A stretch of 64,000 nucleotides of DNA. It comes from Spirirestis rafaelensis WJT71-NPBG6 (GTDB lineage Bacteria > Cyanobacteriota > Cyanobacteriia > Cyanobacteriales > Nostocaceae). Under the pieces are notes generated by a model. That model did no database searches and was not told the origin of the DNA. It was given only the letters and a program-made list of their open reading frames with translations. Shown here piece after piece: positions 34,130-41,561 of the stretch (the first letter of the stretch is position 1; the number at the start of each line of letters is the position of its first letter). The position numbers and the translations under genes are program-made. The stretch lies in NCBI GenBank assembly GCA_019359015.1, contig JAHHID010000036.1, positions 1 to 64,000 on the forward strand, in the 5' to 3' direction.

Positions 34130-36337
34130 CTAAACTATCCATATCTCTTCCCCCTGGAAACGATAAGCTTGAGTATCTAGCAATAGTGCAGACTGCCCGA
34201 AAGCAATGCAGTATGGTGGTGTATTATCTAAAACACTATATTGGTCACTAATTGGGTAAATCTGAAAGTGCATTGGCAATCTTCCTTGCTGACGTACTCT
34301 CTCTAAGGGAAAAGGCAGCAGATAACTAACTAATGCCTGTTTCTTCAATTGCTTGTTAATTTCACTAATCCAATAGTTTGCAGGTTGCCAAACCTGAATA
34401 CCTAACAACACCTGCACATCCCAAGTATCAGCAAAGGGTTTCAAGTCCCCAGGATAAGTAAATTTCCAATCTAGTCTTTCTTCTCGATAGCGAAGTAATT
34501 TCATAAATCCTAAACAGTTTTTAAATCTGCCTTTGGGAATAGTTGTATCTGTGCGTTCTGCTGTCGCTTGTCGCAGTCGTTCAAATTCTGTCCCTTTTAT
34601 CGGTTCAATTTCCAAGTTGCTGAGAATTCCTGGTAAATCGTAGGTTTTGAACTTATCAGCCTCATTTTTCTCGGTAGTATCGTAAATTCCACACAGTAAA
34701 GGACTCTTACCACGAAAGCTCACAGCCTCCTCTAAAATAGGATTTCCCTTATCTGTTCCTGAAAGTTCGTGCCATTTTTCTTCCCATTCTTTGCTACGGA
34801 CAAAGGCTGCTTTAAGATTGGCTTTTCTTTTGTCAGTGCTGAAAACTATCTCACAATCTTTCTTTAGTGCTTCCTGACTACCTGCTGCATATTGCTCTTT
34901 AATATTAGGATGTCCCAACTGCCGAACCAGTCGCATAGATTGAACAACACCCCATTTAAAGTAATAGCCTGTAAAATCATTAATTTTGCGGTATTTATCC
35001 CTAATTTGATCATGAAAAAATGGACGTTCATAAACTTCGCCTGACTTCAATAGTGGTGCTTCATCCTTCTCATCTTTTTCAAAAAGCCTTTTCACCAAAA
35101 ATTCAGGGACAAGTGCATAAGCAGTAAAGTTAGTAAAATTAATCTGCTGTCCGTCACGTTCATAACCATCATGTCGTCCCAGTCTGCCTAAACGCTGGAT
35201 AAAATTACCTGCGTCTGCTGATTCAAAAAACAAGAAATTGATTTTGAAATCAACACCCACATCAATAGTGCTAGTTCCTAAAACTAAATCAGCATCTAGG
35301 GATTCTTCTTTAGTTTTTTTCCCAGATAAACCAGTATTTTCTTCAACTGTGAAATTATACGGCTGGAGAAAAGGTGTAAAAAAATCCTTTAATCGTTTCA
35401 CAGCAGCAATAGAATTAAGAATAATTGCGCCTTTGCTATCTGGATGCTTTTGTAAATGATCTAAAATCAACGCTACATTGTCTCTTAACCAAGTTTCAGA
35501 AGCCTTAGATGTAGATTCTAAACCGACAAAATGCAATGATATTTCCCCTACGACTTTTCGCCAATATTGAGTTTTTAGATGCTCAAATTCAGTAATAGTG
35601 TTAGGAAATTGATATTTATTCTCTTCAACTGGGTTAATTTCATGACAGCGAAAATCTGCTAATTTAAGCCTCTCAATTAATTGGGGATTTGGGGTAGCAG
35701 AAAGGAATAAAAACTTTTTACGCCTGTTAGTACGACGAATCAAAAGCATTGTGTTAATTACGCTGGCAATTTGTGGCGCTTTGAACACATGAAATTCATC
35801 AAAAAGAATGACATTAAAACGCTTATCTATTCTATTCCAGAGTTTATCTGGATTATCTTTATAAAGTAAATATGACCCATAATGTAGATAGTGAAAAATA
35901 TCAGGATTGGTAAGCAAAATTTCAGATTGCCCAGCGCGAGTTTCTAAAGCTACTCCTTTTTTCAAGTTTTCTTCTTCAGCATAAATTTCTAATTCTTGTC
36001 CACTTAATCTATTAACGCGCGGTTTATGTTCAGGCTGAAATTGCTCAATGTATCCTTTAATTTGTTTTTCTTGATCTCTAGCGAGTTCGTTTGTGGGATA
36101 TAGCCCTAAAACAGGAGAGTGTCTTTGCAAAATATCCAGGTATCCGGCGAGACTTTTACCATCGCCAGTCATTGCAGTGTTGAATACTACATCAATATTT
36201 GGATCGCGCAACGCTTCTAAAGTTGCGGCTTGATGCCAAGAAAGTAACCAATCTTTAGGTAATTTCACCTCGTCAGGTGTTGGGACAGTTTGGGAGTAAA
36301 CAGGCTTAAGAGTAATAATTTTGTATGCTTCGGTCAT
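34130..36337 (-). CDS. cas3: Type I-D CRISPR helicase Cas3d (Cas3')
   Basis: 735 aa superfamily-2 helicase without an HD domain, as expected for I-D. Walker A is 'TAMTGDGKSLAGYL' (GDGKS at 58-62), DExH is 'ILFDEFHVF' (about 175), motif III 'LFLSATPNP', and motif V/VI regions are 'LGTSTIDVGVDFKIN' and 'NFIQRLGRLGRHDGY'. It unwinds target DNA after Cascade binding, while Cas10d supplies the nuclease. Its start overlaps the stop of the DUF5615 toxin gene by 4 nt (ATGA). It is therefore likely translated in coupling with the toxin-antitoxin pair. Confidence 0.94.
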   Translation of the reverse strand: MTEAYKIITLKPVYSQTVPTPDEVKLPKDWLLSWHQAATLEALRDPNIDVVFNTAMTGDGKSLAGYLDILQRHSPVLGLYPTNELARDQEKQIKGYIEQFQPEHKPRVNRLSGQELEIYAEEENLKKGVALETRAGQSEILLTNPDIFHYLHYGSYLLYKDNPDKLWNRIDKRFNVILFDEFHVFKAPQIASVINTMLLIRRTNRRKKFLFLSATPNPQLIERLKLADFRCHEINPVEENKYQFPNTITEFEHLKTQYWRKVVGEISLHFVGLESTSKASETWLRDNVALILDHLQKHPDSKGAIILNSIAAVKRLKDFFTPFLQPYNFTVEENTGLSGKKTKEESLDADLVLGTSTIDVGVDFKINFLFFESADAGNFIQRLGRLGRHDGYERDGQQINFTNFTAYALVPEFLVKRLFEKDEKDEAPLLKSGEVYERPFFHDQIRDKYRKINDFTGYYFKWGVVQSMRLVRQLGHPNIKEQYAAGSQEALKKDCEIVFSTDKRKANLKAAFVRSKEWEEKWHELSGTDKGNPILEEAVSFRGKSPLLCGIYDTTEKNEADKFKTYDLPGILSNLEIEPIKGTEFERLRQATAERTDTTIPKGRFKNCLGFMKLLRYREERLDWKFTYPGDLKPFADTWDVQVLLGIQVWQPANYWISEINKQLKKQALVSYLLPFPLERVRQQGRLPMHFQIYPISDQYSVLDNTPPYCIAFGQSALLLDTQAYRFQGEEIWIV

Positions 36338-36720
36338 TTATCTTTTCTCTCCACCTCAATATCCTGATATTCTTGAATACTTCCTTGTCGAATTAGCCAT
36401 AATTTACCAGTCACATCTGCTGCTTCAAGTCCAGCAATTAAAGTTTCTGTAACTGTATGATAATCTTCAAAAGTAGGACGAGATGGTAAACGAATGACTA
36501 TAATTCCTGTATAGTGAGAACGATTATATTTAAGACGATTTCCGAATCCTCTATCTATCGTTACTAAACATCTATTCTCGCTACGACAAATATCAATTAA
36601 TTCCTCATCAGGAGTTGAAATTAAACCTTGTTCTCGGACAGTGGCAACATCATGTCCTGCAAGACGCAATAATGTAGCTACTCGCAGACTACCAAGATTT
36701 TCATCAAGTTTAATATTCAC
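36334..36720 (-). CDS. DUF5615 PIN-like toxin
   Basis: 128 aa. Begins 'MNIKLDENLGSLRVATLLRLAGHDVATVREQGL' with the conserved 'LDENL' Asp/Glu, followed by 'DEELIDICRSENRCLVTIDRGFGN' with the second acidic site. This is the DUF5615 (Mut7-C/PIN-like RNase) fold that usually partners DUF433. The GTG start overlaps the antitoxin stop (GTGA), and its stop overlaps the cas3d ATG (ATGA). The sequence is full length with no broken motif. Predicted ribonuclease toxin of a type II toxin-antitoxin pair. Confidence 0.88.
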   Translation of the reverse strand: MNIKLDENLGSLRVATLLRLAGHDVATVREQGLISTPDEELIDICRSENRCLVTIDRGFGNRLKYNRSHYTGIIVIRLPSRPTFEDYHTVTETLIAGLEAADVTGKLWLIRQGSIQEYQDIEVERKDK

Positions 36721-36977
36721 TTTTGTGATTCCTTTTGCAACCCCAAAGGAATTTCTACATAGCTATCTCTTGTCATCTCCGCAGCGTATGCAATACAGGA
36801 TAGGATATCTTCTTGTTCCAAACCGGGATATTCTTCTAAAATTGTCTCTATTTTTTCTCCACTTGCAAGAAGGTCGAGAATTAAACTAACCCATATACGA
36901 TGACCTTTAATACAAGGTTTACCGAAACAAATATTTGGATCAATGGAAATTCGAGATAGTAAATCGTTCTTAGTCAT
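36717..36977 (-). CDS. DUF433 antitoxin
   Basis: 86 aa from the ATG at 36977, chosen because GGAG lies 8 nt upstream and it matches the family start ('MTKNDLLSRISIDPNICFGKPCIKGHRIWVSLILDLLASGEKIETILEEYPGLEQEDILSCIAYA'). The frame also stays open upstream to 37112. The 'GKPCIKGHRI' and 'YPGLEQEDILSCIAYA' motifs are classic DUF433, a winged-helix antitoxin that binds its own promoter. First gene of the leftward cas transcript. It may add autoregulation to the cas promoter next to it. Confidence 0.9.
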   Translation of the reverse strand: MTKNDLLSRISIDPNICFGKPCIKGHRIWVSLILDLLASGEKIETILEEYPGLEQEDILSCIAYAAEMTRDSYVEIPLGLQKESQK

Positions 36978-37146
36978 TGAAACTTCTCCAAATTTGTCGT
37001 AATTCTTCTCAATGAATCCTCTTCTCCTAATTCTATATTTGGACTTACACTTAAATAGTGTCCGTAACTGGTTGTTAAAAACTATATTGGCACGCAAAAT
37101 AGAAGTTGACAAGAGAGTTTACGTATAAAGTACACGGACACTTTTA
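36978..37146. promoter_or_regulatory. Divergent cas/WYL control region with inverted repeat operator
   Basis: AGTGTCCGT (37057-37065) reappears inverted as ACGGACACT (37134-37142), and both arms carry matching TTAAA flanks. The left copy also forms a small palindrome, ACACT-TAAAT-AGTGT (37047-37061). The right copy abuts the WYL start codon at 37147 and overlaps its TATAAA (37124-37129). A regulator binding both sites could control both directions. TTGACA at 37106-37111 is only 12 bp from that TATAAA, so promoter boxes are uncertain. Confidence 0.6.
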
Positions 37147-38040
37147 ATGAGTCGAAAAGGTCAATCTATTACACTGTCGATATCAGAACGTGATAAAGCC
37201 GAGCTAGAAGCGATCGCTCGTGAATTCGGTATGATGTGGGGAGAAGAGCAGCCTAACATCTCTAAGTTAATTAAAGCGATCGCTCAACGTAAGTTACTCA
37301 TCGGTAACAATAACGATTGGAAAGAACCACGCATTAGAGCATTACATCGATGTATCAATGCGTTGACAGACATCGGGCAAATTGAACAAGCCCAAATCAT
37401 TGCAAACTTACTTCTCGAACGCAGCGAATTATCATTACCGTTGCGAGGCGAAATCGAACGTTTCTTAGAGAATTTGCCCCCACCTTGGCGCTTAGAAATA
37501 GACCGCTACATCTTACGCGAACAGCCCTTTCAGCTTTCCTATCAAGATGCAGCAGAGCGTGTGTTTAATTTTACCGTTCGCTATGCCAAAGTTACACCCC
37601 ACGAAAAGCGGCAATATCTTGATTGCTGGTGCGAAGAAACAGAAGGAAACTTTGATATACCAGAACTGGTTCACAACTGGAGTTTACGATTAGACCGAAT
37701 TACTGAAGCTGCTGTTATGCCAATTTCTGGTGAGTGGCGATCTAATTTGGCCCAGATAGAAGTGGAAATGCATCTATTTGCTGGTTTGGCTTTTGCCTAT
37801 CAAGCTAAACCAGAAGACAATATTAATGAGTGGCTACCAGATAAAGCGCGAGTCCGGCGAGTTGTCAGGCGAGTATCTAGTACATTTTGGTTTAGCCGCG
37901 AAGTCATGCAATATGCACCAGATTGTGTGGTTATATTACCAGAAAATGTGCGATCGCTCGTTAAAGAAAAACTTAAATCCCTTTGCCACAAATATGACTT
38001 GGAAGTTCATTGCCAAGATTTAAACTCCACTAGCAACTAA
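37147..38040 (+). CDS. WYL-domain transcriptional regulator of the cas locus
   Basis: 297 aa. The N-terminus, 'MSRKGQSITLSISERDKAELEAIAREFGMMWGEEQPNISKLIKAIAQ', looks like a ribbon-helix-helix/winged DNA-binding part. The C-terminal half contains a WYL-type ligand domain ('FQLSYQDAAERVFNFTVRYAKVTPHEKRQYLDCWCEET', then 'HLFAGLAFAYQAK'). In Synechocystis a WYL protein (sll7009) beside the type I-D locus represses it. This gene has the same position, divergent from the cas operon, so it is probably a functional counterpart. Little ribosome-site signal; perhaps leaderless. Confidence 0.88.
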   Translation: MSRKGQSITLSISERDKAELEAIAREFGMMWGEEQPNISKLIKAIAQRKLLIGNNNDWKEPRIRALHRCINALTDIGQIEQAQIIANLLLERSELSLPLRGEIERFLENLPPPWRLEIDRYILREQPFQLSYQDAAERVFNFTVRYAKVTPHEKRQYLDCWCEETEGNFDIPELVHNWSLRLDRITEAAVMPISGEWRSNLAQIEVEMHLFAGLAFAYQAKPEDNINEWLPDKARVRRVVRRVSSTFWFSREVMQYAPDCVVILPENVRSLVKEKLKSLCHKYDLEVHCQDLNSTSN

Positions 38041-38521
38041 GCTCTCTACTATTATCAAACCAGCTTAGATTGCAATCTAAGCTGTTCCAACAGATGCCTC
38101 GCGAACAATATTTTCTTTGTTTTCCCCTTTATTTTCCTTAACCGAGCAGTATTGCGGGGCAATGGGAATTAAACAAGTTCAAGATCGCTCATGCGCGTTC
38201 TAATACGATTCTTTCCATGCCCCATGATGCCAGATGCCGGACTCGGAACGGCAGTCGCAGATAGCGCAAAGAAGCCCAACGCGGCTATGCCTCAAACTCC
38301 TCCACCCCCGCACGAAACTAGCGCTCCGCAACGCGCTGCCTCGGAAACCTCCCTTCTCAGATGCGGAGACGCTACGCGAACGGGTTCAACAATGAGTGCG
38401 GGACGGTACAGGCAACCGCGCCCGTGTTTCACCGCACGGCACTGGCTCCCCCATGCCTCATCTCATAGTATTCTAAAATGGCAAATTCCTTTTTTGGGAA
38501 AAGATATTGAGAGGATACGCC
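38041..38521. repeat. Repeat-rich intergenic region after the WYL gene
   Basis: A dispersed repeat mosaic of CG-rich hairpin pieces occupies about 38200-38450 (e.g. GCAACGCGCTGCC, GCGGAGACGCTACGCGAAC). The 119-codon ORF across it is repeat sequence, not a gene. An AAGCTTAGATTGCAATCTAAGCT-like palindrome near 38063-38085 may terminate the WYL transcript. Confidence 0.55.
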
Positions 38522-38728
38522 ATGAGTATTTGGGTAAACGAGCAAATTGATCCCTCTGGCATGATTCATGCTTGTATTGCCTGTTGTGATGAGTCTCAGG
38601 CAAAAGATTGTCATGAATCCTTTGAGAACAATTTGACTCAGACGCAAAAGGCAACTGGTTGGGTAGCGCGATTGCGAACTGTTGATTCTTGGGATGAAGT
38701 TCCTGTCAATGCTTTAAAACTGAATTAA
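38522..38728 (+). CDS. Small hypothetical protein
   Basis: 68 aa from the ATG at 38522, with GAGAGGA 7-8 nt upstream. Sequence 'MSIWVNEQIDPSGMIHACIACC' then 'DCHESFENNLTQTQKATGWVARLRTVDSWDEVP'. Three or four cysteines near residues 18-30 may bind metal. I do not recognise a family. Codon use is ordinary and the frame is clean, so probably real. Confidence 0.6.
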   Translation: MSIWVNEQIDPSGMIHACIACCDESQAKDCHESFENNLTQTQKATGWVARLRTVDSWDEVPVNALKLN

Positions 38729-38749
38729 TTTACCAAGAAGGGGAAAAGG

Positions 38750-38908
38750 GGAGGCAGTGCGGTGAGGCAGTACGGTCTTGGGGTCTCCCCAAGTAGAGTA
38801 ACTGCCGTTAGCGTAGCGTTAGCGACGCAGGAGCGTCACCCGTAAGGGTCTTCTCCCAAAGGGAGAGGCTAGCGCCAAGGGGTCTCCCCAAGTGGAGCAC
38901 CTGCCGTG
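38750..38908. repeat. Dispersed palindromic repeat, copy 1
   Basis: This runs from GGCAGTGCGGTGAGGCAGTA through GAGTAACTGCCG, ACCCGTAAGGGTCTTCTCCC and AAGGGGTCTCCCC to TGGAGCACCTGCC. It has several internal hairpins. A diverged copy of the same element lies at 55338-55466. No ORF; a non-autonomous dispersed element is likely. Confidence 0.75.
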
Positions 38909-39485
38909 AAAGGGCAAGGGGTAAGGGGTAAAGGAAGAAGAAAGAACTTTTCTTTTCTTCGGTATAAAGCCCCTATTTTTAAATATGGAGAATATTAAAG
39001 AACGGCAGCTTATGCGTGTCCGATGACATGCATAACGTGCCGAAGATTTTAGCAGACACGTAGAACGGTAAAAATCACCATCCATGCTCTTATTCCCCTA
39101 TTTTTGAAGAGGGGGAAAGGGACTCATGTAAAGAAGTAATTTTAAATATTTTTACTAATTTTAAATAACTCCGACCCTTTCCCCCTTCCCCCTTCCCCCT
39201 CTTTTTCATTTGCTCTTATCCCATTTTTCCTTGTTTTTTGATCCATTATCCTTTATGCCTGATATTTTCCCAGGTACGATTTTTATTTTGGGAATTAGAG
39301 ACGCAAACAATCGCTTGCGTCTCTAACTATATAACGTTGCATAAATCCGGAAATTGTCTCCGAATATAAGTAAGTAGTATCAGAACAAGTTAAGAAAGGA
39401 TAAAAGTGCGATTAAAAATTCACATTTTTGTCACAATGAATTCAAATAAACATAACATATTATGGAAAATTGATGATTTTTATGA
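38909..39485. other. Intergenic region before the MMADHC-like gene
   Basis: 577 bp without a clear gene. It contains purine-rich repeats (about 39100-39120), pyrimidine repeats (39175-39205), and a GAGACGCAAACAATCGCTTGCGTCTC palindrome (39298-39323, 8-bp arms). AT-rich sequence from 39360 on may hold the promoter of the next gene. Confidence 0.45.
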
Positions 39486-40127
39486 ATGTTTAAGAGTTAT
39501 CATCGAAATCAAGGATTTAAATACAAAACTTGCAAAAACCGAATAAATGTAGTGAACTACCCCAACGTTTACACTTCGGAGCAAGGCTGTCCCATTAATT
39601 TAGTTGGCAAACCGGGACAAGCAGTTGACATTTCGATTCATTCCCCCAGTCAGTATATCTGTGCCAACCGTGAACGGATATTACCAGATTGGAAAAACCA
39701 GCCGTCTTTTTGGGTGGTGATTGTCTTACAGCGATCGCGATATCAATTAGTAGAAAGTACGCCAACAATAGAGAAAGAAAAAGAACGCTTGCGGGAAAAA
39801 TTTATGAGGTTTGGCTGTGACGTAGCTTTTAATTTGCGCGATCGCAGTTATATGACAGACATAATCGATCCCCGCACTGGCTATCCCTTACTTTCTCATC
39901 CTGGACAAATTCCCCACGACGACACAGCCGTTATCAAAGCTTTACTTAACTACCCAGTGCTCAAAAATAAATGCCGTGTCTTAATTCATCCGAATTGGGG
40001 CATGGCAGTTTATCCAAGTATCTTAATATCCGAAGCTCCCCCAACGATCATCGAATCGGTAACTAAAAGTATAGCCCCCATGCATGGTTGGCAAGAGGTT
40101 GGTCAAGAGTCATTAGTTAGTAGTTAA
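39486..40127 (+). CDS. MMADHC-like protein (methylmalonic aciduria and homocystinuria type D family)
   Basis: 213 aa in the longest frame; translation may instead begin at GTG 39552, giving 'VNYPNVYTSEQGCPINLVGKPGQAVDISIHSPSQYICANRERILP'. Later motifs are 'FWVVIVLQRSRYQLVESTPTIEKEKERLREKFMRFGCDVAFNLRDRSYMTDIIDPRTGYP' and 'HPNWGMAVYPSIL'. It resembles the MMADHC (CblD) family, which in animals directs cobalamin to methionine synthase or methylmalonyl-CoA mutase. Cyanobacterial members are annotated under this name but their job is untested. Family call from memory of the motif pattern. Confidence 0.65.
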   Translation: MFKSYHRNQGFKYKTCKNRINVVNYPNVYTSEQGCPINLVGKPGQAVDISIHSPSQYICANRERILPDWKNQPSFWVVIVLQRSRYQLVESTPTIEKEKERLREKFMRFGCDVAFNLRDRSYMTDIIDPRTGYPLLSHPGQIPHDDTAVIKALLNYPVLKNKCRVLIHPNWGMAVYPSILISEAPPTIIESVTKSIAPMHGWQEVGQESLVSS

Positions 40128-40228
40128 TTGTTCATAGTTAGTGGTTACTGGTTAGTGGTTAGCTGTTAATTCTTGATTATTTTTGTCTCCCTCATCTCCC
40201 TCCTAAACCCCCACTTTCCCACAGCGCA

Positions 40229-41293
40229 TCAGCTATTTTTCGGTTTACGCACTTTCTGAGAACCAATTGGTCCAAGGATTTGGTTTAGGCTACGCAGCTG
40301 TTCAGCTGTACCCATGCAAATCAGCAAATCTCCTGGTAATAAAATAGTATCGCCAGTGGGACCGCCGATGAGAGTGCCATCGGTGCGACGAATTGCTAAA
40401 ATTAACGCTCCAGTTTGCGATCGCAATCTTGCTTTCTGCAAAGTTTGACCGAGATACGGACAAATTGCCGGATCGAGCAAAACTTCTTCCATATATAGTT
40501 GTCGGTCTGCACCTGTGAGAATACCATCAACAAAATCCATTACCTGCGGTCTGAGGGCAGATGCTGCCATTCTTTTGCCCCCAGTAATATAAGGAGAAAT
40601 CACCGCATCAGCACCCCCACGTTGTAATTTTTGTACAGCTTCTTCTGTACTTGCGCGGGCGATCGCTCGAATATTTGGATTGAGTGTTTTTGCTGAAAGG
40701 ACCACGTATAAATTTTCTGCGTCTGAAGGCAGTGCTGCTACAATACAAATTGCCCGTTGAATCCCAACCTTATAGAGAGTTTCATCCAAAGTTGCATCAC
40801 CTTGGTATAATGTGAAACCTTCAGATTGCGCTTTTCGCACCGATTCAATCTCCGAATCAATAATTACAAAAGGTACGCCTTCTGCCCGAAACTCTTTGGC
40901 AATTTGACGACCAGTCCGACTAAATCCACAGAGGATGTAATGTTCTGACAAAGATTCCATTAGGCGTCGCTGTTGTCGTAATCGAATTCCTTCTTGAAAG
41001 TAACCTTGAATTAACGCTTCTGTAAATCTATTGACGATGAAACCGATAGTAATCACGCCCATTAAAATCAAGGCGATCGTAAACAAGCGTCCTCGGTTTC
41101 CCAAAGGATTTGTCTCACCATAGCCCACAGTAGCTAAGGTGATGACCGTCATATAAGCTGCATCTTCCCAACTCCACTGTTCTACTAACCTGTACCATAA
41201 AGTCCCAATGATGAAGACACCGCCGAGGGCAGCGGTTCCTGCCATCAACTCTGTTTGGATGCGGCGATATTTTTGCTCAAGCGTTGAATACAC
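40229..41293 (-). CDS. Potassium channel with RCK (TrkA-N/TrkA-C) domains
   Basis: 354 aa. Membrane helices at about 15-35 and 70-95 flank a pore loop with the K+ selectivity filter in 'TVITLATVGYGETNPLGNRG'. A Rossmann-type RCK domain follows: 'HYILCGFSRTGRQIAKEFRAEGVPFVIID' and 'GDATLDETLYKVG'. A TrkA-C domain is near residues 255-340. This is the MthK-like architecture, a gated K+ channel of the plasma membrane. Start is GTG. It lies alone, convergent with the MMADHC-like gene and divergent from argD. Confidence 0.92.
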   Translation of the reverse strand: MYSTLEQKYRRIQTELMAGTAALGGVFIIGTLWYRLVEQWSWEDAAYMTVITLATVGYGETNPLGNRGRLFTIALILMGVITIGFIVNRFTEALIQGYFQEGIRLRQQRRLMESLSEHYILCGFSRTGRQIAKEFRAEGVPFVIIDSEIESVRKAQSEGFTLYQGDATLDETLYKVGIQRAICIVAALPSDAENLYVVLSAKTLNPNIRAIARASTEEAVQKLQRGGADAVISPYITGGKRMAASALRPQVMDFVDGILTGADRQLYMEEVLLDPAICPYLGQTLQKARLRSQTGALILAIRRTDGTLIGGPTGDTILLPGDLLICMGTAEQLRSLNQILGPIGSQKVRKPKNS

Positions 41294-41309
41294 AGTTTTT
41301 CATGATTTG

Positions 41310-41460
41310 GGGCATGGGGAAGGGGGAGGAGGGGAGAGGGGGAGAGGGGGAGAGGGGGAAAGGGGGAAAGGGGGAAAGAAGAATTATTCTCCTTGCCCCT
41401 TGTCTCCTTGTCTCCTTGTCTCCTTGTCTCCTTGTCTCCCCAGTCCCCTTGTCGCCATTC
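41310..41460. repeat. Tandem repeats, GGGGGAGA and CCTTGTCT types
   Basis: GGGAGAGGGG/GGGAAAGGGG units (about 41320-41378) are followed by five or so CCTTGTCT octamers (about 41395-41440). They lie between the divergent K+ channel and argD genes. The octamer is the complement of that at 3485-3530. Confidence 0.75.
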
Positions 41461-41561
41461 ACTAACACAGGACAGTAAATAATAAGAAATTTTGAAGATT
41501 TTCTATCACACTAGTAAATAACTATAGGATGAAAAACTTTCACTTCTAAGCGATAGTAAGT

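Noticed and set aside
38191-38550. 119-codon ORF after the WYL gene
   Set aside because: It lies on CG-rich dispersed repeat sequence, has Pro/Arg/Ser-rich low-complexity translation and no ribosome site.
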